NCBI RefSeq assembly: GCF_019578655.1
Contig: NC_063260.1
Span: forward strand, 23,522,888-23,586,887
Source of the DNA: Ricinus communis
Taxonomy: Eukaryota > Streptophyta > Magnoliopsida > Malpighiales > Euphorbiaceae
DNA length: 64,000 nt
Reading direction: 5' to 3'
Positions 1-12,354 of the stretch are shown piece by piece (positions within the stretch are counted from its first letter, which is position 1; every line of letters begins with the position of its first letter). The notes beneath the pieces are model-generated. The model was not told the origin of the DNA and ran no database searches. It saw nothing but the letters and a program-made list of their open reading frames with translations. The position numbers and the translations under genes were made by a program.

Positions 1-1128
1 TTTACTATCTTGGATCTGTAGTTGACTTTGATCTTTTTCTTTTTCAAATTTTTATCCTCTTACAATAGGTGCATGCAAGGGGCAGAAATTTGTTAGCTCC
101 TTAGCACTCTTTCTTGGAGCATGGGAAAGGAAAGAAAGTGGGTGGAAGAAATTATTGTGAAAGTGATAAAAAAGAAAAATACTATTCCCTTGTGTTTAGA
201 AAATTGTAAAGTAGAAGAAAAATGGAGTGAAAGCTATTTTCTTTTGTTTGGGTACTTGAAGAATATGAGAGGAAAGGAATTATGCATCATGAATTTATTT
301 CATCTTCACTCTGTACTATGTTCAATATCAATTGAGTTGATTGTGATTCTCAACTGAGAATGAACAAACCTGTTATAAATAATACATTTGTCTCTCCCTT
401 TCTCTCCAAATTAGGGAAATTGAGAAATGTTGGGTTTGAGGACATTTAGGTTTATTTTCATTTCTCTCTCTTTTCCTCCCTTCTCCAAACTATCCTTCCG
501 TGTTTAGTTATTTGCCCCCTGCCCGATGAACTGAATGTACAAAATTTAGCAACATCCAAATATATATGCTGTCACACTGGAAAAAAACTTATTATATATT
601 GTGATGATCTGAAATTTCCCCTAAATGGTCTGAGGTTTGTGATTGTTTGCATTGATACATGATCTAATCAAAAGGGTAAAATTAAGAAGAGGAAAGAGAG
701 AGTTTCCCGATGGATTTGAAGTCCTAACCAGAGTTAGCATTTGGCTTTTCTTTTTTCTGAAAAATATATGATCAATTAATTGGAGAAAAATTACAAGTTT
801 CTAACTTTTAAGTCTTTGTGAATGTTGTGGTGATAGAATTACAGTCCAAATATCTGACATAATAATGGATTGTAGATTAGTCATCCAATTGAATGAGGAG
901 GATAAATGGAAAAGAGCAAACTCTCAGTTTAGTATTTCTTTGTGACCCCTTGACTATGACTATGATTTTGTAAATTTGAGTATTTTCACTTAAAGAAACA
1001 TACCTCTATTATCCTACGTTCCATGTTTCCAAACTGTCTACATATGTGAATACCTTTGAGGTAGCAGGATTTTGTAAAATTTGGTTCATAATGAGGTGTC
1101 CTCTTTCTAATTGTTAAGTTGCTTTCAG
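1..1128 (+). other. intron of the sulfite oxidase gene (partial)
   Basis: This stretch lies upstream of the first recognisable sulfite oxidase exon. It is T-rich, has stop codons in all frames and ends in a polypyrimidine run followed by CAG at 1126-1128. I looked for the expected preceding protein segment (the conserved AGNRR region of plant sulfite oxidase) and did not find it. The upstream exons therefore lie outside the window and this is the 3' part of an intron. A 78-codon ORF at 121-357 has no recognisable content. Confidence 0.8.
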
Positions 1129-4100
1129 CTGTCTGGGGTGGTGCCAAGTTGGCTGACGTTCTTGAGCTTGTTGGGATATCCAAGTTAACAAGTATGACAA
1201 AGTCAGGGGGAAAACATGTTGAATTTGTAAGCATTGACAAGTGTAAGGTATTAAAATAGGCCTCTGAAGAACTTCTTGAAGCTTTTTTTTTGTTTGCACA
1301 TTTCTGTGGTTTAACTGAGCGTTTCTACACGATGTTCTCCTTCTGTGAAAAAAATATGTAGGAGGAGAATGGAGGCCCTTACAAGGCATCAATTCCACTT
1401 AGTCAGGCCACAAACCCTGAGGCTGATGTTTTACTGGCTTATGAGATGAATGGAGAGGTTAGTGACTAACCTTCACTGAAGTATGTGCTCTTCAAATTTG
1501 TTCTGTGTTTTTCTTTTTTCTTTTTGGTTGTGACACCTCTGGAATGTGTTGGAGTATACTGGTGGTGTTTGTTGTAATTTCTACTGATTTAAACTAGTCC
1601 TTTAGCAATTGGTATTGAGAGGGGAAAATAATACTAGTTCCATTGTGTGAGAATAATTAAGCGATCATGCATCTGTAATATATGTTGTTTACACATGTAG
1701 TAGGGTAGAAGTACTTATCAGCCAATTAATATTTTCTTTCCCTAATGCCCTTGGACTGCTACTTTCCAGAAACTGCTCTTAGAGCACCTTAAAGCTACTT
1801 CTATGTGAAGAGGAGCTGTCTAACATTCTCTAGCTGATGAATTTGTGACTTTTTCACTTGTTTTGCATATGATTTAGGTTATAGGAATATACTTTCATGT
1901 TTTTGTTCTTCTATATATAGGTAGCTATTTCTAGTGGAACAGTTTCACAAGGAAGTATGCTGATATTATCTTATTATCTTGTTATCATGCCAAAGCCTCT
2001 TAACAGGGATCATGGCTATCCATTGCGAGTGGTTGTCCCAGGTGTTATAGGTGCACGTTCTGTCAAATGGTTGGATTCCATAAACATTATTGCTGAAGAA
2101 TGCCAGGTAGGGAAGCTTATCTTTAAATGGTGGCTTATTTCCACAGCTTAGATCATTGCCTCATGCCATAGAGTCCTTAAATCATCTATAAGGTCCAGGT
2201 CCCAGGGTCTTGGATAAAGTGACTCGTGCAGTGAAAATTACTAAAACTGTATCTTGTATAAATTTCAGTTCTCTTCTACTCTTTCCCAACTCCTCTTTTA
2301 ACTATGATATCTGCTTTGCTATCTTCAGGGCTTCTTTATGCAAAAGGACTACAAAATGTTTCCTCCATCAGTGAATTGGGATAACATTAATTGGTCTACA
2401 AGGAGGCCACAAATGGATTTCCCTGTCCAGGTACATACTCGTTGCTGCTGCAAAGAACTGGTGTTCTTTGTCTCTAGATAAAAAATGGTGATTCATTTAT
2501 TCTGTTTATTCTTATTTAAGAATGAAATATACAAGTGTTATGTACAGGATAAGATGTCCTCCTATCAGTTAATATTAGATTTTTGGATCAGAAATGAAAT
2601 AAATGAAATAGCACCTCATCACATTCAATATAAGCTAAAGGCTCTCCTTTGGAACCCTTTGAATCAGACCCATGTTAAGCCAAAAAGGCATGTCTAACAA
2701 AGCAGAACTTTGACTTTTGAAGACTTGAGCATATCTATGCATTCAAATTTTCTAAATCATTGCAAATACACTAAACCATTATTTTTTTAAGGCTCGTTCC
2801 TACTGCCAAAAGAATAAATTTTACTTTCTCCAATTAACCATATAGTTGGTATTCAATATACAAATAAGCGTTGCCATGCAGAATAATTATACATTAACTC
2901 CCCTTTATTACACATATCAATATATATCAAGAGTTGCATGGTTTATTAGGTCTTAATATTTGAGACCTAATAATCAGGTCAATTCTTTGGATAGTTAATG
3001 GAATATTAGATACTTAAAGATGAATATTTTATTCACTTCAAATATAGAGGAATTTTGAAGAACATGATAAATGCCACTTGAACGGCCATTGATGTTGCTT
3101 TACTTTACCAATTGCATATGAACAATGCAATACAGTCTAACAAAGAAGAAGAATTAAGGAAGTTGCTAATCTTTATCTGCATCTAATTATCTCTTTATAG
3201 CATAATAATACTTTACTAATTGAGTGATAACCTTTACTTTTCCTGTTTCAAATTTTGGATAAAAATGTATTGACCAACACTCATGGTTACTGGTTGACAG
3301 TGTGCAATTTGTTCATTAGAGGATGTGACTACAGTAAAGCCTGGAAAGGTAGATTCTCTCAACTTGGTTATTCAGTTTCCATCATCACTTGCACTACTAT
3401 GTAGATTGAAATAATAAAGTTCTTTTTTCTTTTTTAGTAGTTCTGCCGATGTTAAATTTTTCAAACTATTGAATTCATGTTACTTGAATGATTACATGGC
3501 TTATTTTCTATGCATTAATTACATAAAGAGTTGTAATTAGTTCAAAGTATCTTTTTCTGATTTAGGTACTTTTGAAGACAAAATGAAGAACTGTAATTAA
3601 ATTTAGATTGATACTCAAGAAAAAAAAAAATCCTATGTTTTTATGATGGATTTAAAACCGTATGCTTTTCACTCTGTTTCTTCATCTTTATCATGAAAGT
3701 TACAGTTCAGTCTTGAAGTTTTGTTGTTCTGATTACTCTATGTGCTAGTATATTCCTGTCAACAAATCTTGTTTTCTTCCTAGATTTCTTTTTTTTTTTT
3801 TTTTTTTGTTTTCAACCAAGGGTTGCTTATAGGCTCCTCTAGAAGCCTGGGTGTTATTCGGATGATTTAATCTTCTTTTATAATATATTTTGAAGGTTAA
3901 AGTCAGTGGCTATGCAGCATCAGGAGGTGGTAGGGGAATTGAAAGAGTAGACGTGTCTGTTGATGGTGGCAAAACCTGGATGGAAGCTTCCAGGCACCAG
4001 AAGACTGGTGTCCCTTACATCTCAGATGACATGTACAATGACAAATGGGCATGGGTATTATTTGAGGTCACACTTGATGTGCCTCACAGCACAAAGATTG

Positions 4101-4665
4101 TTGCAAAAGCAGTATGTATTCATCTATAAGAATGCTTTTCATTGTTGTTAGACATTTTTACTCTCTTAGAACGTCAAATATATCCATGGTATTTGATGCA
4201 TGGTTGGACATTACTTGTTTATGCAATTTGAATTGTCTAAACTTGAAAGTACAAACATATATGCAATATTCTATAAATGAAGATTAGTGTTAGGGTTAGG
4301 TCATGATGTCTTAGGCTCTTTGCTAGTTGGGCCAGAGCTAAATGGTGGATGAAGTTGGAAGCTTGACCTGAGTTGTGCACATTCAATGAATAATCCTTAC
4401 ATTTCCTGGTGTTTCATGTATAATTTGGTGCTTACTTAAAAAATTGATAATAGAAAGAAAAGTAGGCATTCTGATTATATGTTATCTTGTATTCTTCATT
4501 TTACCTGAAACTTTGCAATGCATGATTTTCTTTCTTTTGCATGCGTAGGTGGATTCAGCAGCTAATGTACAACCTGAATCCGTGGAAGATATTTGGAATT
4601 TGCGAGGGATACTTAACACTTCGTGGCATCGAGTTCAAGTCCGAGTTGGACACTCTAATATGTAA
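1129..4665 (+). CDS. SOX: sulfite oxidase, plant peroxisomal type (3' part, 7 exons)
   Basis: Molybdenum-cofactor enzyme that oxidises sulfite to sulfate in peroxisomes, passing electrons to oxygen. Exons: 1129-1247, 1362-1457, 1996-2106, 2329-2430, 3301-3348, 3896-4111, 4549-4665. They join in one frame and give about 269 residues, roughly the last two thirds of a ~393-residue family member; the N-terminal part with the Moco-binding cysteine is outside the window. The visible part begins in the Moco domain ([16 protein letters not shown]), continues through [15 protein letters not shown] and WLDSINI, and enters the dimerisation domain ([22 protein letters not shown]). There is no haem domain downstream, as in other plant enzymes. 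The protein ends in SNM, a PTS1-like peroxisomal tripeptide close to the SNL of Arabidopsis. TAA stop at 4663-4665. Confidence 0.95.
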
Positions 4666-5415
4666 CGCATTGGTAGATTTTGGTTTCCATATCTAGATGG
4701 AACTAGAATAACATCCTTAATGCCTTGGTGCTGCTGTGTTGCTGAAGAGCTTAAGCTTTCCATTTTGCATCTATATACCCATGTTACCTCCTCTCATCAG
4801 TGACACAACTGCAGGGCCTTTCATTTCTCATAAGCAATGTTGTTTGGAAAATAACAGTCTTGTAGAAAAGCTAAGTCTCTGTGTTGGACATAGATTAGTG
4901 TTGTAGGGGTCAGTTTTGAATAAAATATCAAAATGAACTTGCTGGATTGGTCTGCCAATTTGTGATATTCTATGCATTTGGATAAAAAATAATTAAAAAT
5001 TGAACTGAATGACGAGCTGCTTTTCAAAGATTCAATGTTAAATTTGCTCTTGGTCGACTAGATTTAATATTTGGCCTTTTCACGGTAAATGGTGTGATTT
5101 AGTTTCATTGATAAGAGGAATCATGTTGGGGTGTGGAAATGCTTTAATATTTGGATAGTGCTGTCAATATAGAGGCACTTTTGAGTTATTTTATGAAAGA
5201 AATATTAATATAAAACTGATAGCAGGAGCCTAGAGGAAGACGTGGCCGCTTGGAGGCAGGGATATGACATGAAGAATTGTGGTTGGAATTACGCCGTAGT
5301 GAATTAATCTGGTCGGTTCCAAATTGGTGACTCCGATGGAGTCGACATCAGGGTGGTTACTGGTTAGTGGCTGATGGAAGTTGACGTATGACATCTTTCA
5401 GGCCACACACTGTGG

Positions 5416-5440
5416 TGGTCTGGTCTGGTCTGGTCTGGTC
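5416..5440. repeat. TGGTC pentanucleotide tandem repeat (5 units)
   Basis: Five exact head-to-tail copies of TGGTC, followed by decayed TTGTC-like units. Simple sequence in the 3' flank of the sulfite oxidase gene; no function is implied. Confidence 0.85.
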
Positions 5441-8400
5441 TTGTCTTTTCTTGCTTTGTCTTTCTTTGATTGGAGTGCAAATACAATAACTAGATGGCAT
5501 ATAAAGACAAGTCTTTTTTTTTTTTTTTTGTACCAAAGTAGGATAGGATAGTCATTACAGTACAATTTCAGCTGTGCATGTCTTTTTAATACTGTAACAT
5601 CAATAGACCGTCTTTAGATGCCTTTTTTTTTTTTTCTTTTTTCTTTTTTCTTTTGGGTTTATTGGAAGTTGGGGTTGTATGAAGGGGTGGCTCTTCCTCA
5701 TTTTAGCCTTTAGGTAAGTTATTCTTATCCGAGTCGAGTAATATTATACAAATTTGAGATTCCCATGTTCAATTTCATTCTATTTATAAATTTGGGAATT
5801 ATAATTTTCTTCTTATCCTCTATGCTTTCTGCAGATTTCAATTTGTTTTACTAGTAATTAGGCCTCTTTTCTCTATCGTAGAAGATTGTGTCATTTAGGT
5901 GAGAAGGGAAGGAGGAGATCGGCAAGCATGTGTCCCAAAACAAAAGATGGATCATGTACCGCATGTTAAACTGATTGCTTAATTTTAATAGGTTAAACTC
6001 ATCATTCTTTTTCACTTCCAAAGTTGTATGTATGCATGCAAGTTTAAGCAAACCCAGGGGCCATAACGACACGTCAATTCTGTGCCTTTTTCATTCAGTG
6101 TACTTTCCTAAAACACACTTTTAGCTTTGTGTTGTCTGCATCTACCAGGGCACAGCCACATGCATGGTTGAAGTGACATCAACAACACCAGCCAAAAATG
6201 TCCACCAAAAATAAGATATTTTATTTTATTTTTCCAGAAAATGTGCATTTAAATTGCACGTGCGTTTTTACTTATTGGATGAGTATCATAATTTCTTTTT
6301 TGTATTTTGTATTTTTGTATTTTAAGAAAGATGGGTATCAAATTTGATTCTGCAAGAACACATATCTGATGGATGATGTGCATTGAATTTAATACATATT
6401 CATTCAACAACATCTACGTTTATTATTATTACTGTCTATAATAATGAGTATCTCAAAATTCATTAACCTCCAATGAAGTAAAAGAATAATAAATAAATAA
6501 ATCTCTATAAACTTTTGTATATGGGAATTAACTGCCATATTTCAATGATTCAAATTTGTTCGCAAGCACATTTATTTTATCTTTTTTTAATTATTTTAGT
6601 TGTCCATTCATATAAGTGGATGAATTATTTGATTTTCTTTTTGATAATGCAAATTTTGTCACGTTTGTACATGTCTGCAATCCATTCTCTGTTGGCTGTC
6701 GGAGAAACAAGAAAATTGATTACACAAAATTAAAGTTTTAAAAATAGGGAAAAAAAAAAAAAAAAAGGAAACAAGAAGACAAGAAGATGGGTTCTCTTTG
6801 TGGTTGTGGAAAAAGTGACGGGAAAATAATAATTCATTAACTTCCTTGCTACAAGAACCTTCATGTGATAAAGTCCCTACTTCCATTTTAGACTAATTTA
6901 TTTTTAACTCTCTAGTTTTTTGAATTTTTTGTATTAAATTATATATTTTAATTAATGGATGAAGTTGTTCATAGTCTTTTCATCCACATTTAGTCCGATA
7001 CATATTTCTTTTTATGAACGTTCTAGGAACATAATATGTTCATCATATAAATTTATTAAAGATTTTATAGTACAATAATAATATTGATTAATAAATTGAA
7101 AAATATTTAATTATTATAACTATGAAACTAGATTAATAAAAAACCAAAACGGAAATAAAATTTTATACAAGTATCATGTCCTTTGGTGATTTTTTATTAT
7201 TATTATTTTTAAAATAAACTACTTATTTCCTAATTGAACAACGGTTTCACGGTTTCTCAAAACAAATAGCGTATTGATCATATTTAATATTAATTTCTAC
7301 ATATCTAGTTGATGTTTACCAAAATAATGCTATGATATAATATTAGAATAAACCCCATCTTATAAGAATATTTAGTAAGGATTTAATGCAAGATCCTAAT
7401 TTTGAATTGCATTTGGCAAAATCACTTTTCAAGGAAAGAGAATTTAAGTTTCTAGTTTTGAAAACTATTATTTAGAGATAAATAACTAAATTGATTTTAT
7501 ATTTATATAAAAATAGAATTATTCATAAATAAATTAAAAGAACAATTTTGATAAATCAAGAAAGTTCTCAATCTGTTGTTTAAGAAAATTCTAAGTATGT
7601 AACAATTTTAAACAAACTCTTAAGATCAAAACTCTGAAGCGGTATTCTAGAAATAGAAAAACATTTTGCAAGTTGTTCCTGTTGAGAAAAAAATAATGTA
7701 ATAAGTCCACAAACAGCAACTACAATGTCGTTTTGTTATATTTTTCTTCTCCCTAAGTTTCTTGTTTATTTATTTCTTTGTCGGGATACATACTTTTTGC
7801 TATTATCTTTTAGAAGTTCTTTTCAGTTTTCTTTTCAACATTCATTGGTGCTGCTTCTAATAAAAATGCCTGAATCTCACATTAGATATGATTTTGTAGA
7901 GCATTTAGGGCTAATATGCCTTTTTAAGAATACAACTATAAGGACAAGATTATTATAGTGTATCCATAGCACTAATAAATGGGATGCCTTAATAAGAGCA
8001 AAATTATAGAATTAAAGAGACTAACGTCATCCATCCAAGAGCGTGTTGATAATATAGTAAAGATTTATCCTAGTTTAATTAATATTTTGACTTTGAGATT
8101 TGGGTATGTGAAAAATAGTGTTTTATTATCCACAAAGATCTTATCAAACTCTAAATTATTCTAGATTATTAAAAAAAAAATACTAATACCAATACTGAGT
8201 TAGACTATTACAACTTATTTATATTTACTGTGAGATGCTAAAGAAAATAAATTGTACTTTTTTCATTTTAAATATTTATATTCATAAAATACTTTTAAGA
8301 AATCTGTTTCTAAGAAAATATTTATTTATCTATTTTCTTTAAAAAATAGTTCTCAAAACTCAAACAAAATAAAGTTTAAATCGATTTTTGCAAAAGCGAG

Positions 8401-10302
8401 TTTATATATTTTTGACGGAACACATGCTTATACACCTGAATTTTAATTATTTAGATATTTTAACATATTAACTTTTAGTTTAATCTAACATATACCTAAT
8501 GATACTCACTGAATTATTCATAGTTTAGATATTAAAATATTAAAATGACTAAATTATAAAATTTAAGTGTTTAAATATATATATTCGGACCTAGTTATTT
8601 TATCACCCTTTTTTCTAAAGCATGTTTTCTTGTGGTGCTTAACGAATCACCCATCATCGATTATCCTCCAAAGGAAGTAGGCCCAGCACAGTTTTTTGCT
8701 TAATCTACTTCTTTTTTGTTTCTATTTAGAGTGTGTGGAAGAGAGAACATCAGGTTACTGAACAATGAAATATTATTAAAGTATGAAATTGTGTGATCCA
8801 TTTATTTGAGTCACTTGCTACTTCTTGAATAAGAGCTTCAATACCACCAAGCGCGGCAACCTAATTGTATGTTCTAAGGATACCTAAATAATGTTTTTTA
8901 TTTAGTTCCCATATTAGTACACTGTAATGACGGGCTTGAATGCCTATTTCTAATCACTTATAGTTCTATAGATATTTAGCAGTGAAAAGAATAATCATGT
9001 CCACCAAAAATTATTATTATTGATTCCCCTCTCCTCCTTATTGCAAATTTAAGAAAGAAAAAATTAAATCTTCAATGGAATACAGAGACAAAGAGAGTGT
9101 TAGCAGGAGAAAGATGGGTGATAATACCTCATTGGGATTGAGACTACACATAAAAATAAAATAATCTAGTTGGATTGGATTAAATATTGTTTAGTGCAAG
9201 CAAGACTTTGTTGGATTTAAATATAAATCTTTTAGTCAATAAGTATGAACAAGTTTGAGGGAGCGAAAGTGTGGTCCAACAATCCAAGGGGGTGGAATTG
9301 CATTAATCTTATGACAGACATATTGATTAAAAGAAATAAAACTATTTCAATTTCATAACTAATCAATCATGTGTGTCAAAAAAATGAATTATTATAAGGT
9401 TCATCTAATCAATATAAGAAAAATAAAATAATCTATCTTGATACTTGTTGGAATCTTGAAAGAAAGAAGAATAGTTAATTTGTTAACTCTTAAGATAGTA
9501 AAAGAATAAAAGTTCTAAATTTAGATCATAATAGTAGTTATAAGTAATTTGTCACATGTTTGAAGAACTTATTAGTTCAATATAATAAATAAAAAGAATT
9601 TCAATCTATATATATATGTAATATCAAATAATAATAATAATAAATAAATAGCAAAAATTTCTAATATTTTTTATTTATTAAAAATAATTATTATTTGGAT
9701 GTATGAAAAACGTGTAATAAAATAGATAAGAAATTAAACTTGATGAGTATATATAGTTCTCATATTTATTCATCTTAGTATATAAAATATAAAAATTTCA
9801 GAAAAATGTATTACATAAATTTTATAGAAGATTAATATCAATAAAAATATCATAAAATAAAAATAAAATTTATTTTTGCACTAATATAATTATAAATTAA
9901 ATTATATATAATATAAAATAAATAAAATAATTATGCAATAACATGAGCAAAGTGCTAATAGTTATGAATAATTATGTTAAATTTTTTAAAATATCTTTTT
10001 CCAAAAATAAGATTTTTTATCTAGATTTAGTATGAATTATCATAACAAATAGAGAATGACATACTATATATATATTATTATTAGATTTTGACATTATTTA
10101 AACTAATTAATATGTGTCAATTATCTATCTGTTTGGTGTATAAATAAGAACATTCAACAAGTTTAAATAAATATTTAAAAAAAATATATATTATTTTAAT
10201 ATTTATGTACGTGTGACTTTAGCATCATAGAAATTTTGATACTTTTAAACTTAATCATTTTGGCTTAATTTGTGAAAACACCAAAATTTCAATAAATAAT
10301 AT

Positions 10303-10308
10303 CACGTG
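10303..10308 (+). promoter_or_regulatory. G-box (CACGTG) upstream of CYP94B
   Basis: A perfect palindromic CACGTG in the context TATCACGTGGAA, about 520 bases upstream of the P450 start codon. G-boxes are bound by bHLH factors such as MYC2 and by bZIPs. CYP94B genes are jasmonate-induced in Arabidopsis, so a MYC2-type site here is plausible, but use of this copy is inferred from motif and position only. Confidence 0.45.
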
Positions 10309-10824
10309 GAATCCACATGTACAAATTAGATCTTTTGAAAAAATAATTAAGATATATTGAACATGTGATTAAAAGAAGAAAAAGTAAAATGATTTATTTT
10401 AAAAGATTGTTTGATCGTGGGTCCTTTCTTTGCCCCTCCCTCCAGTGTTCTTATTGGTTTTTATTCATTATTTTATGGAAGAGAAAAGGCTGACTAAAAG
10501 AAATAAATGCTGCTATGGGGCACCTGTATGGCAACAATATATCCATGATTAATTAAATTAAAAAAAGAAATGACATAGTTTATTAGAAATTATATTCTTA
10601 GTTCGAAATAAAAACTACACCGACTACTAAAAACTAATATACAATTATTATAGAGTAATAACACATTTATGGAAGTGTATGTATATGTTTCAAACCTTAT
10701 GGGATAACTTAAAAGACGTTTGGGATTTTGGTGATGCAAAAGAAATTATAAAGAACTGATTATAGACTGCAGAGAATATATATTGTCCTCAGCATTCTAC
10801 CAATTCTCCTTTGTGCATGTCAAG

Positions 10825-12354
10825 ATGGCAACTCTCATGTCCCTCTTGACATGTCAATTCCTGTCCTTCCTTTTGTCATTATATATGCCTTTCCTCTACC
10901 TTTTCCATGTATTCTTACGCAAATTCCGGCGAGTTTCCGGCCACGGCCCGCCATCCTATCCTATAATTGGATGTTTAATTTCATTCTATAAAAACCAGGC
11001 CCGTCTCCTGGATTGGTATACACAACTGCTTGCAGCATCACCAACCAACACCATTGTTGTGAATAGGCTCGGTGCACGTAGAACTATCGTAACTGCTAAC
11101 CCTGAAAATGTCGAGTATATGCTGAAAACCAATTTTAATAACTTCCCCAAAGGCGAGCCTTTTACAGAGATTCTTGGGGATTTTCTTGGTTATGGCATAT
11201 TCAACGTTGACGGTGAGATTTGGCATAGACAACGCAAGCTTGCTAGCCATGAGTTTTCAGCTAAGTCGCTACGAGAATTCTACATGATCACATTGGAGGA
11301 AGAAGTAGAAAAAGGGTTGCTGCCAGTTTTGGAGTCATTGGCAGCGAGAAAAGAGGTGGTGGACCTACAAGAGCTGTTAAGAAGGCTTGCATTCAACATG
11401 GTGTGTAAGGTGTCATTGGGGATTGATAGGTATAGTTTAGATCCTTCTCTACCTTCTCCACCTCTTGCAACAGCTTTTGACATGGCGTCGGAGATATGTG
11501 CGAGGCGGGCAGCTGCCCCTTTATTTGTAGTTTGGAAGATCAAGAGATGGCTCGGTATTGGATCTGAGAGAAGGCTTAAAGATGCGGTTGAACAAGTCCA
11601 TCAATACGTTGGCGGGATTATTGCTGAAAGGAAGAAGGTGATAGAAGAGAGAGGAGAAAATGACGGTGAAGATTTCCTTTCCCGGCTTATATTAGCTGGC
11701 CACGAGGAGAATGTGATAAGAGACACGATGATAAGTTTCATCATGGCAGGAAGGGATACAACTTCAGCTGCAATGACATGGCTCTTTTGGTTGCTATCCT
11801 GTCATCCAGGGATAGAGCAAGAGGTAGTCAGAGAGACAAAATTCATGACCGAAAGGAAGCCAGATTATGACTCACTGAAAGAGCTAAGACTGTTGAAGGC
11901 ATGCCTCTGCGAGTCAATGAGACTATACCCACCTGTAGCCTGGGATTCAAAGCATGCCATTGTCGATGACCTGTTGCCGGATAATACCTCTGTCCGAGCA
12001 GGAGACAGAGTGACCTTCTTTCCCTATGGGATGGGGAGAATGGAAGCATTATGGGGAAAGGACGGACTAGAGTTCAGACCAGATCGATGGTTTCTTGAAC
12101 CGGAAAAGAGAACCTCATTGAGGAAAGTATGTCCTTTCAAATTCCCAATATTTCAAGCTGGTCCAAGGGTGTGCCTTGGGAAGCAAATGGCCTTCATTCA
12201 GATGAAATACGTGACGGCTTCCGTTCTCAGCAAGTTTGAGATCAGACATGTTGGTTCACACAAGCCGGTCTTCGTGCCACGGTTGACGGCTCACATGGCC
12301 GGCGGTTTAAAGGTTGTGGTCCGAAGGAGGACTGAAGAAGATAAGTACAATTAA
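10825..12354 (+). CDS. CYP94B: cytochrome P450, CYP94B-like (jasmonoyl-isoleucine hydroxylase type)
   Basis: Intronless gene for a 509-residue microsomal P450. The start is the ATG at 10825 (AAG ATG GC, good context); the frame is open further upstream but without an earlier in-frame ATG. An N-terminal hydrophobic anchor (about residues 8-30) is followed by a basic/proline hinge with HGPPSYPIIG. P450 landmarks: I-helix AGRDTT (308-313), ExxR as ESMR (363-366), PxRx as PDRW (about 418), and the haem loop FQAGPRVCLG (443-452) with ligand Cys450. CYP94B-like stretches include LASHEF, SLREF and PYGMGRMEALWGKD. CYP94B enzymes omega-hydroxylate the hormone JA-Ile and so switch off jasmonate signalling; CYP94A/C/D relatives hydroxylate fatty acids or further oxidise JA-Ile. 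Family assignment is firm. CYP94B over A or C rests on remembered sequence similarity. Confidence 0.92.
   Translation: MATLMSLLTCQFLSFLLSLYMPFLYLFHVFLRKFRRVSGHGPPSYPIIGCLISFYKNQARLLDWYTQLLAASPTNTIVVNRLGARRTIVTANPENVEYMLKTNFNNFPKGEPFTEILGDFLGYGIFNVDGEIWHRQRKLASHEFSAKSLREFYMITLEEEVEKGLLPVLESLAARKEVVDLQELLRRLAFNMVCKVSLGIDRYSLDPSLPSPPLATAFDMASEICARRAAAPLFVVWKIKRWLGIGSERRLKDAVEQVHQYVGGIIAERKKVIEERGENDGEDFLSRLILAGHEENVIRDTMISFIMAGRDTTSAAMTWLFWLLSCHPGIEQEVVRETKFMTERKPDYDSLKELRLLKACLCESMRLYPPVAWDSKHAIVDDLLPDNTSVRAGDRVTFFPYGMGRMEALWGKDGLEFRPDRWFLEPEKRTSLRKVCPFKFPIFQAGPRVCLGKQMAFIQMKYVTASVLSKFEIRHVGSHKPVFVPRLTAHMAGGLKVVVRRRTEEDKYN

Larger units (their letters stand above)
4666..10824. other. intergenic spacer, sulfite oxidase to CYP94B
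   Basis: The first few hundred bases are probably the sulfite oxidase 3' UTR. The rest is AT-rich with many A/T runs. A less AT-rich patch at 5220-5460 ends in five tandem TGGTC units (5416-5440). Scattered ORFs of 60-77 codons show no family resemblance, no splice logic and no shared codon bias, so I call no gene. The right end contains the CYP94B promoter. Confidence 0.6.

Noticed and set aside
10783..10824. Longer N-terminus of the P450
   Set aside because: The extension begins at TTG with no in-frame ATG; the ATG at 10825 has good context and fits CYP94 length.
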